Virus record (IMG/VR): IMGVR_UViG_3300042890_002891
Location: 62,001-126,000 of that record
Source of the DNA: a virus
Direction: 5' to 3' (one strand)
DNA length: 64,000 bases
Under the pieces are notes generated by a model. It had not been told where the DNA came from, made no database searches, and saw only the letters and a list, made by a program, of their open reading frames with translations. Of the stretch, positions 57,590-64,000 are shown one piece after another. The number at the start of each line of letters is the position of its first letter. The first letter of the stretch is position 1. The position numbers and the translations under genes were made by a program.

Positions 57590-60249
57590 TCAAACGAAAA
57601 CAAACTTGTGAATGTATTTTCAGTATTGGTTGCAGATGCAAGATCCCACTCCAGTACTCCCAGCAAGTTGTCAATCTTTTGATCCACAACCGTGGCCTCC
57701 ATCAGCCCATCATCGAACGGCAGTTCTGTAAACCAGACAGGCAAGCGTTGTTCATCTGTGGGATATCCAATTGATGTCCAACCCAGCGCATTTGACTTGA
57801 GCTTGCACACAATGGTCTTCATGCCGTCTACAATCTGCATGCTGTAGTTGTCGCTGTTCATTCGTCGCAGGTTGTTCCAGTTCATGGCTGCTCTAACATG
57901 TCCTGGCATGTTGGCTCGACCCTGGGCAGCTTCTGCAGCACCATACTTGGTCAAGTTGTTCACACGCTTGGGCGAACCCTTCTCCCAGCCCGGCCGCTCC
58001 ATGAATTCATACTTGAACTTGCGAATATGTTCAATCACGTCGTCACGTTGCACACCACTCAGTATCTTGTTTAGAATTTCCAACAAGAACTCTTGAATAA
58101 CCTTGGGTGTGTCCGAACGTTTTAGATCCAGGCCAGTGGCCTTGGTCTTGCCAATCTTGCCGTTCACATCCAGTCGATTGCCTTCAAGGTCAATGATGTT
58201 CACAGCATAACGCTTCTTGGTAATAAACAGGCTGCGGTCTGCTACCATCTCACGACCACACTTGATCAGTTCGCCCATATCCCGCGGACAATGGAATGCC
58301 TGTTCCATGAAGCCTGGAAACGAATCATTCACTTGATCAGCAATCGAATCATACAGTTGAATACAAGTTTCTTTGCTCCACTCCATACGACCTTCTGCAA
58401 CTTCGTTTTTCAACACAGACCAAGCACTGAAATAACATGAATCTGTGTCACCATAGATAACTGCTGCACCCACATGATCATATTCACCAGTGATACATTC
58501 ATTGATGTATGCATCCATGTGTCTAGCAATAGCACGACCAGTCAGTGTGGTTGATTGTCCAATGCGCTTGTCAAAGAATCTGCAACCTGGATTCAAAATA
58601 GCACCATACAAACTGTTCAAGTTGATCTTCTTGACCAGTTGTCGCTTGTCCCAGAACGCAATGTCCTTGGGATCTGTTGCTGCTTTTTTCTTGGCCTGCA
58701 TGTCCTTGCGTTCTGAATACCAACGTTCCAGCAAGCCGGGAATGATACCTTTTTTCTCATAGGTAAGAATAGTGCCATTGGCAGTGAGTATCCAGGGCTG
58801 GTGGCTGTCAAAGATCAGTTTCCAGATCTCTGCTGCTGAGTGAGTGCTTTCAGAGCCGTCCTGCCAGTCAATGGTGATTTCAGTTCCTACCTCTGTGTTC
58901 ATCACAGCGGTATATTCAAGACTGCCAAACAGGTTCTCCCAGGCATCTGCAAACTTGCCTCCGTTCTTGGCCATCTTTTCTCGAATGTAATGATCAGTCA
59001 TGGTCTGCCGCAACTGCCCCACAATGGTTTCCGGACCCATGTTCTGTGCTCTAATGGCCGAAGGATACAGACTGTTGATGTCAACTGACCCTACCCATTC
59101 ATGCAGACCTTTTTTGGGATATGCAACATAAGCACCTGCTGCTTGATTGTCTTCCGTGTCGTTGCGTTGCTTGCGGTTGGGCACAACAAATCCACGTTCA
59201 TGTGCTTCCACAATGATGGCCTGTTCAGTCACTGCCACAGCACCCATTGTGGTCTGCAACAGCACAGTGTTGGCATGTGCCAGTTCATTGGCCAGTTCCA
59301 GAAAGCGCAGTTTCTTGTCCAGTTTGTCCAGCAGTGCAGTATCTTGACGATTGTATTCAATAAACTTCTTGAAGTGTTGATTATACAACTGATCCAGAGT
59401 GCCTTCGAACTGTGTCTTAGTCTCTCCCAGTTCGTATTCAGCAATGGCATCCAGACTGTAGCTGTGACGTTCTTCATAGGTGTACTTGCGATACAACTGC
59501 ATATAGTCCATGTGTACTCGGCCCACTAGGTCATAGGTTTCTTGTTCAGCACCAAAGCGTTCAAACATACGCTTCTTGGGATGTTGCCCCCAGAGACAGA
59601 ACTTGCGAGTGTCATCCTTGCTGAGAACTCGGATGGTTCTATTGATAGTGTAAGGAATATCGTAGCCCTCTGAGTTCCAACCACTCAGCACGTCTGCATC
59701 GTCAATCAAGTCCAGGAACATCTTGATCATGTCACGCTCGTCTTCAAACAAGAACGTGTTTTCAAAGTCAGCCACCAGTTCTTGTGCAGTAGCCATGCTC
59801 ATGTGCTTGGGTGGCACAGCCATGGTGACCATTTGATCCAGCCAGTTCAGGTAAACAGAAATAGCAGTGATGGGATTGAACGGATCATCCACAGGTGAGA
59901 ATCCACGATCCTTGTTGAAGTCTACCTCAATGTCAAAAAATGCTGTGTGCAGATCCGGAGCATCCTGCCCCTTGTAGTTGTCCTCTAAACAACGAAAGAT
60001 TGGATTGATGTCACTTTCATACAACTGCTTGCCTGAATGCATGCTGACTTCTTTGCGAAACTCTTTGTTGTTTCTTGTGCTGAACCTTGACACTGGTGTG
60101 TCATAGATGCTGCGATGTTTGCCTCTGGGGTCATCGTAGTAGAACACAAAGTTTGCGGGGTATTCTCTGTAGACTCGAGTGCCATTGCGGCGTTCCACCA
60201 CGTGAATGCGATCGTGGGCACGATCAAAAAGACTGTCAATATAACTCAT
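57586..60249 (-). CDS. 43: Family B DNA polymerase (T4 gp43-like)
   Basis: 887 residues from the ATG at 60247-60249 with GGAG upstream; the open frame extends 46 codons but into the DsbA region. HTAFFDIEVDFN (exo I), DVLSGWNSEGYDIPY (exo II), RQDTALLDKLD (exo III), VDINSLYPSAIRAQNM (motif A), KINLNSLYGAI (motif B) and VIYGDTDSCYFSA (motif C) are all present. A replicative polymerase with proofreading. Confidence 0.95.
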   Translation of the reverse strand: MSYIDSLFDRAHDRIHVVERRNGTRVYREYPANFVFYYDDPRGKHRSIYDTPVSRFSTRNNKEFRKEVSMHSGKQLYESDINPIFRCLEDNYKGQDAPDLHTAFFDIEVDFNKDRGFSPVDDPFNPITAISVYLNWLDQMVTMAVPPKHMSMATAQELVADFENTFLFEDERDMIKMFLDLIDDADVLSGWNSEGYDIPYTINRTIRVLSKDDTRKFCLWGQHPKKRMFERFGAEQETYDLVGRVHMDYMQLYRKYTYEERHSYSLDAIAEYELGETKTQFEGTLDQLYNQHFKKFIEYNRQDTALLDKLDKKLRFLELANELAHANTVLLQTTMGAVAVTEQAIIVEAHERGFVVPNRKQRNDTEDNQAAGAYVAYPKKGLHEWVGSVDINSLYPSAIRAQNMGPETIVGQLRQTMTDHYIREKMAKNGGKFADAWENLFGSLEYTAVMNTEVGTEITIDWQDGSESTHSAAEIWKLIFDSHQPWILTANGTILTYEKKGIIPGLLERWYSERKDMQAKKKAATDPKDIAFWDKRQLVKKINLNSLYGAILNPGCRFFDKRIGQSTTLTGRAIARHMDAYINECITGEYDHVGAAVIYGDTDSCYFSAWSVLKNEVAEGRMEWSKETCIQLYDSIADQVNDSFPGFMEQAFHCPRDMGELIKCGREMVADRSLFITKKRYAVNIIDLEGNRLDVNGKIGKTKATGLDLKRSDTPKVIQEFLLEILNKILSGVQRDDVIEHIRKFKYEFMERPGWEKGSPKRVNNLTKYGAAEAAQGRANMPGHVRAAMNWNNLRRMNSDNYSMQIVDGMKTIVCKLKSNALGWTSIGYPTDEQRLPVWFTELPFDDGLMEATVVDQKIDNLLGVLEWDLASATNTENTFTSLFSFE

Positions 60250-60316
60250 GTATCTCCGTTTATGGCCGGTAAGCCGTGTTGCTTGCCCGTAACGTGGGCG
60301 ACTCGTTGTAACGCAA

Positions 60317-60324
60317 TATTTATA
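60317..60324 (-). promoter_or_regulatory. TATAAATA late-type octamer within dsbA
   Basis: Exact late consensus at the 3' end of the DsbA-like gene, 68 nt upstream of gene 43. May give extra late expression of the polymerase. Confidence 0.5.
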
Positions 60325-60580
60325 ATGTCTTGCCCACTGTGGTGAGAATTGTTTCCAACAGTTCATGATCTTGTTGTTCTTGCCCAAAGCTGGCCTTGTG
60401 TGCCATGCGAATTGCTTTTTTCAGCACAGCTGGCTTGATTTCCAGTTCCTCTGCAATGGCCTTGACTGTGTCGGTGAGCCCGCCTTGCAAGGTATCAATC
60501 TCGTGCATGACCTGCATGCCTTCATTGATGATCTGGGTGAGTTTGATTTTTTGGTCGCCGTTGAATGTTTTGTTTTCCAT
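60320..60580 (-). CDS. dsbA: DsbA-like double-stranded DNA-binding protein
   Basis: 86 residues. GLTDTVKAIAEELEIKPAVLKKAIRMAH is the recognisable core of T4-like DsbA, a small dsDNA-binding protein that modulates late promoters. GGAGATTCTC lies upstream, promoter at 60605-60633. Confidence 0.83.
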   Translation of the reverse strand: MENKTFNGDQKIKLTQIINEGMQVMHEIDTLQGGLTDTVKAIAEELEIKPAVLKKAIRMAHKASFGQEQQDHELLETILTTVGKTL

Positions 60581-60604
60581 GAGAATCTCCTAAAGTAGTC
60601 AGCT

Positions 60605-60633
60605 AGTATAACTGATACAGTAGGAGATGTCAA
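60605..60633 (-). promoter_or_regulatory. Sigma70-type promoter of dsbA and the replication operon
   Basis: TTGACA-N17-TATACT, 25 nt before the dsbA ATG. Confidence 0.82.
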
Positions 60634-60669
60634 GATGTTGTTGCTCACTTTAGGATTCCCAGTAGACGC

Positions 60670-60677
60670 GATAAATA
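60670..60677 (+). promoter_or_regulatory. GATAAATA late-type octamer, plus strand
   Basis: Four nucleotides before the ATG of the plus-strand GIY-YIG gene, the same near-leaderless layout as at 8399 and 14195. Confidence 0.5.
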
Positions 60678-60681
60678 AAAT

Positions 60682-61263
60682 ATGACAGAATTTAAACCTA
60701 CCTTCCTATACGTTAAGCAACATAATGTCACCGGAATGAAATATTTTGGAAAAACTGTTGCCAATGACCCTATAAAATATAAAGGATCTGGGAAGCTCTG
60801 GCTGCGTCATATTAAGAAGCATGGGAATAATGTAACAACAATTTGGTATCAACTATTCACAGATAAGAAATCTATAGTAGAGTATGCTTTAAGTTTTTCT
60901 AAAGAACAACAAATAGTAGAATCTAAGGATTGGGCAAATCTAATGCCCGAAAATGGGTTGCTGGGCAGTGGCGTAAAGGGTATTAAGATAAATCGCACCC
61001 CGGAACATAATAAAAAAATAAGCGATGCAATGAGAAAGCGTAGTTTAGAAAAAAATGGATTTATAAAAAAAGATCAGCCTAAGGTTGAAAAAGGAAAATC
61101 TAAAGGTGGATGGAAATGGAAATCGGAAGTCAAGTTAAAACATTCCCAATTACAAGCAAGAATAGTTAAAAGAAGAATGTGCTGCATACATTGTCGAATC
61201 GAGAGCGGGATCGGTAACATAGATCAATGGCACGGTGATAAATGTAAAATGAAACCGGTTTAG
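60682..61263 (+). CDS. GIY-YIG-like homing endonuclease
   Basis: 193 residues. FLYVKQHNVTGMKYFGKTV is the degenerate GIY-YIG start (Y-V...KYFGKT) of phage Seg-type enzymes, followed by KYKGSGKLWLRHIKKHGN. RTPEHNKKISDAMRKRS is the NUMOD-like DNA-binding repeat, and the basic C-terminus has CIHCRIE..WHGDKC, a possible zinc knuckle. AT-rich and on the opposite strand to its neighbours: likely a mobile intruder. Confidence 0.85.
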   Translation: MTEFKPTFLYVKQHNVTGMKYFGKTVANDPIKYKGSGKLWLRHIKKHGNNVTTIWYQLFTDKKSIVEYALSFSKEQQIVESKDWANLMPENGLLGSGVKGIKINRTPEHNKKISDAMRKRSLEKNGFIKKDQPKVEKGKSKGGWKWKSEVKLKHSQLQARIVKRRMCCIHCRIESGIGNIDQWHGDKCKMKPV

Positions 61264-61320
61264 ATCATCTGAGTAGCGAATTCATTTGATCAAGGCCCGG
61301 CTTCCCGCCTGCCCTCGCAA

Positions 61321-62475
61321 CTAGTGCGGTCCTAAGGGTGTTCTCAAAGTCATTTGTTCAAGTACGCTGGTTAATTTTGTTCGTGTTCTGTTTTCATACC
61401 AACTGTATATATTCCTAATTGTATCAACATTGCTAATAAAGCGTGATCTGCACTGTTTCCATTGTGATTTGGCGTGTTCGGTATCAAGCAACAGTGTTCG
61501 ATTGAGTTCAATGGCTGCGACTATGCGGTCAAACGGGTTGGCAATAGTATCATAACTATGATCAACTACATCATCAAACATGTCAAACCCAAGTTCTCTA
61601 AGGTGAGATATGATACCACACCCACCGAGGATAATTGGAAAATTACAACCATAAAAACTATGTGCAGTTTTTTCAGTGATCATGAATGATGGCGCTGCAA
61701 ATACAGACTCACTCACTATTTCTACAAAACTGTCCTGATACATGGCTCGCAATCTGTTTTCAAAATTCCCAGCATTGTCAGTGGCACCTTGGCCATATTC
61801 CTGATAGATATTGTAGCTGTCCAGATTGATAGCATTGTTATTTTTTACATGATCAAATCCACGGAGTATAGATTCTCGTATGACATCATGTGTTGGTCCA
61901 AACTGCCAGCCCACTGTGTCTAAAAATGACTGCGGCATGCCATTGGGGTTGTTCAAATAGGTTATCACACCTGTGCGATTGTACTCCTGACCAAACAAAT
62001 AACTCAATGCAACCAATCTATGAGCACGTACATGTCTGTTTAGACTGATATAGGTGTTGTCACTGTCAAAGTTTTTGTCCAGCACCGGTTCTATCAAACT
62101 GTATTCAGCACGTTGATTTGTCCAGTCACCGCCCCAGGCAATGATATGCAGATTAGGCTCACTGAGTTCGTTCTCTAATTGTTCTACACTGGTAAACAAT
62201 ACTATTTGTGTGTCAGGATGACGACGAGCAAATCCTTCAATACTGATAACTCCTGATTGTTGACGATCCTGCCACCAGTTGAATTCACTCCATCCATGCA
62301 ACATATCCTTGATTCCCACAAACACCACTGGAGACTGGCATTGTGCGCTTTGCAAAAATCTATCCATGGCCAGTGTATCACAACTCCACAGATAGTAACT
62401 TTCATTGTTGCCCACTAGTTCTTGAAATAGTGGTAAACTACAATCATCATACACTGCTTGGCTTATTACATACAT
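61321..62475 (-). CDS. Glycosyltransferase-like phage protein
   Basis: 384 residues. The C-terminal part (FVEIVSESVFAAPSFMITEK, TAHSFYGCNFPIILGGCGI, LRELGFDMFDDVVDHSYD) resembles the donor-binding end of GT-B enzymes (ITEK...P.ILG.CG). The N-terminal half is not recognised. Possible structural-glycan or base-modifying role. Confidence 0.6.
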   Translation of the reverse strand: MYVISQAVYDDCSLPLFQELVGNNESYYLWSCDTLAMDRFLQSAQCQSPVVFVGIKDMLHGWSEFNWWQDRQQSGVISIEGFARRHPDTQIVLFTSVEQLENELSEPNLHIIAWGGDWTNQRAEYSLIEPVLDKNFDSDNTYISLNRHVRAHRLVALSYLFGQEYNRTGVITYLNNPNGMPQSFLDTVGWQFGPTHDVIRESILRGFDHVKNNNAINLDSYNIYQEYGQGATDNAGNFENRLRAMYQDSFVEIVSESVFAAPSFMITEKTAHSFYGCNFPIILGGCGIISHLRELGFDMFDDVVDHSYDTIANPFDRIVAAIELNRTLLLDTEHAKSQWKQCRSRFISNVDTIRNIYSWYENRTRTKLTSVLEQMTLRTPLGPH

Positions 62476-63113
62476 TAGATTTGTCCTGCCACACGAACTG
62501 AATACCAGTCTTGCCGTAGCTGCCGCGCCTGCTCCAACATTGGTTCAATATTCATTTGATTGCACACCAACATGTATTCTTCCACAAAGGCCTGTTCACT
62601 TGCCAACATCTTGGTTAAATTTATAGATTTCATATGGTATTGTTTTTTGTAGTTTTCAAACAGTTGATTTTCGTTGCCACGTGTATCAAATCCTAATTTT
62701 TCTTGTTGACCGGATACCCATGCTCCCCATTGGTCTAAATCAAGGTCTACATAATAAAATTCAGTTGGATCTATGTTCACAAAATAATTTTCAAATTCTC
62801 CCGGATGTACCGGCAACACTATTCTAGAATAGTGCAGCCCACAAAATACATTGAGCAGTCTATACTGTGCATTTTCTAAAAAATCAGCATGAGCTCTATG
62901 AAACTGTTGCCAACTGTCAAATTCTTGAGTTACTTGACCAAAGCGATAATTTTCCAATCTGTCAAAATTGTCAGGAACTGGCGTTCCTTGATCCAGGTGA
63001 TGATCCAGTTGGTCTTTTCGCAGCAGCGGCATGGTGTCTTCTCCTAGAGAAAACAATCTGGCTAGAAAGTTGCCTGCATGCCCGGGCAGATACAACAAGA
63101 TCACAGTCTTCAT
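62475..63113 (-). CDS. Hypothetical protein with P-loop-like start
   Basis: 212 residues. VILLYLPGHAGNFLARLFSLG near the N-terminus resembles the first loop of sulfotransferase-like proteins, but the second phosphate-binding motif is not clear. Shares base 62475 with the gene downstream. Function unknown. Confidence 0.6.
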   Translation of the reverse strand: MKTVILLYLPGHAGNFLARLFSLGEDTMPLLRKDQLDHHLDQGTPVPDNFDRLENYRFGQVTQEFDSWQQFHRAHADFLENAQYRLLNVFCGLHYSRIVLPVHPGEFENYFVNIDPTEFYYVDLDLDQWGAWVSGQQEKLGFDTRGNENQLFENYKKQYHMKSINLTKMLASEQAFVEEYMLVCNQMNIEPMLEQARQLRQDWYSVRVAGQI

Positions 63114-63120
63114 GCTCTAC

Positions 63121-63744
63121 TTATAGGTGCATGAGCCGCAGAGATTTTTTAGATTGTAGCCGAATCCAGTGATCCAGGAATTTGAGTTGATGTGTATTGG
63201 GAGGATCTATTATATTTTTTCCGTGGGCAAACTCTTTGAGGTTTATAATCTGGTCTGGAGAATACTCTTGAATTATTTTGGGCACCGCCGGATCAACTGG
63301 CTGTCCGTTGAATGTGTCTGCATCCTTGATAATTTGTCTTAGGTAGACTTGATTGTTATCCGGAGCATGGGTGCATCGTCTAGTCTCATCTGTAAACCAC
63401 CAGGCCTGTTTTTCCCAAGCCAGTCTCAGTTGCAGGTGCAGGTCGGCATATAGAAAAATCTTAAAGGTATCATTGGGTATTGACCGATTGTAATCACCCC
63501 AGAATGGATTGCACACCAGGAACAGCTTGCGGCCTGCTAGTTGTTTTAATTCATGATTGTTGGGCCAGATTTCTTGGGTTTTCCATTGGCTACGATCACG
63601 CATCAATTCTGGTGAGAACTGATGGTTGATCATTTCCCACGTTTCATCGATGCTGTGTTGAAAATTGCCGGACAACAATAGATAGTAATACAACGCAAAA
63701 CCGCCGGACCCACCTTGATAAAGGATGCAAACGTCTTGTGTCAA
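63121..63744 (-). CDS. Hypothetical protein with glycine-rich start
   Basis: 207 residues with a TTG start. VCILYQGGSGGFALYYYLLL near the N-terminus has the same kind of glycine-rich loop as the gene downstream, so the two may be distant relatives of sulfotransferases. Very rich in Trp, Asn and Gln. Function unknown. Confidence 0.6.
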   Translation of the reverse strand: MTQDVCILYQGGSGGFALYYYLLLSGNFQHSIDETWEMINHQFSPELMRDRSQWKTQEIWPNNHELKQLAGRKLFLVCNPFWGDYNRSIPNDTFKIFLYADLHLQLRLAWEKQAWWFTDETRRCTHAPDNNQVYLRQIIKDADTFNGQPVDPAVPKIIQEYSPDQIINLKEFAHGKNIIDPPNTHQLKFLDHWIRLQSKKSLRLMHL

Positions 63745-63747
63745 AGG

Positions 63748-64000
63748 TTACTGTGTTTTGATAATGCTGGCCATGAGTCTGAGTCTACTTTCGTGGACTG
63801 CTTGGGCTGACTGTTTGGCATCCTGATCAAACTGTTTCTTTGTGGCCTTGACAATTCCGCTGAAGCGACGATCACCAGTTTTGCGATCACCTGCGGAATC
63901 AGCAGCAGTGGCAGCAGCACCGGCTTTGGTTTTGTATCTGGCAAGAGTAGCAGGGCTGAGTTCGTCTAGTTGTTTATTATCGGTTGCTGCGTCTTGCTGA
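63748..64000 (-). CDS. C-terminal part of a phage protein, cut by the window edge
   Basis: The last 83 residues of a longer protein: LDELSPATLARYKTKA then Ala/Asp/Lys-rich segment with GDRRFSGIVKATKKQF. The LDELSP..L..Y..KA pattern ending in a GIVKAT tail recurs in T4-like phage structural-region proteins. A different frame at 63741-63944 has an ATG but is not coding-like. Confidence 0.72.
   Translation of the reverse strand, partial: QQDAATDNKQLDELSPATLARYKTKAGAAATAADSAGDRKTGDRRFSGIVKATKKQFDQDAKQSAQAVHESRLRLMASIIKTQ

Noticed and set aside
63741-63944. 67-codon open frame with an ATG at the right edge
   Set aside because: The neighbouring frame gives a phage-like protein end (LDELSPATLARY.., GIVKATKKQF) with a stop at 63748; the ATG frame is proline- and serine-rich nonsense.

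Overview
The window reads as one stretch of a large T4-like (myovirus) bacteriophage genome. The landmarks are a family B DNA polymerase (gp43), a gp45-type sliding clamp, a DsbA-like protein, a 5'-3' exonuclease/RNase H, ThyX, a PNK plus RNA ligase pair, T4-type late promoters (TATAAATA and variants) and about 30 tRNA genes. Almost everything lies on the minus strand in tightly overlapping operons (many ATGA start/stop overlaps). The few plus-strand genes look like late additions: two hydroxylase paralogs, one homing-endonuclease-like gene and one 37-codon ORF. The host is not shown directly. A circularly permuted two-piece tmRNA and TctA/TctC tricarboxylate-transporter genes point to a proteobacterium, perhaps a beta- or alphaproteobacterium (inference).

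Layout, left to right. 1-6.4 kb: end of thyX and small early operons, including a MoxR ATPase and a VWA/HExxH protein. 6.4-8.4 kb: a late, probably virion-associated protein with a peptidoglycan-binding-like repeat. 8.4-13.2 kb: host-like genes: RNA polymerase omega subunit, rubrerythrin with a separate rubredoxin, a permuted tmRNA, TctC, TctA and a PP-loop enzyme. 13.2-28.6 kb: tRNA genes for all 20 amino acids, mixed with SGNH hydrolase, sulfotransferase, oxygenase and radical-SAM genes and with many unexplained structured RNA elements. 28.6-35.5 kb: early operons full of tiny proteins, including ten copies of one small paralog family, plus RNA-repair enzymes. 35.5-64 kb: nucleotide metabolism, 7-deazaguanine synthesis (FolE, QueD, QueE, a YhhQ-type transporter), a DpdA-like DNA transglycosylase, sugar/glycosyl-transfer genes and the replication core.

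The most notable system is a probable 7-deazaguanine DNA-modification pathway. FolE, QueD and QueE would make the precursor, YhhQ could import it, and the TGT-like DpdA would exchange it into DNA. Interleaved methyltransferase, B12/radical-SAM, glycosyltransferase, epimerase and aminotransferase genes could decorate the base further (inference). No QueC is visible in the window.

The second notable feature is the translation island: tRNAs for all 20 amino acids, an initiator-like tRNA, a two-piece tmRNA, RNA repair enzymes, and a set of hairpin and tRNA-like RNAs that match no family I know. Early genes are driven by more than 15 near-copies of one sigma70 promoter (TTGACC-N17-TATAAT with a conserved spacer), so the phage appears to use host RNA polymerase early and the T4-type late system afterwards.
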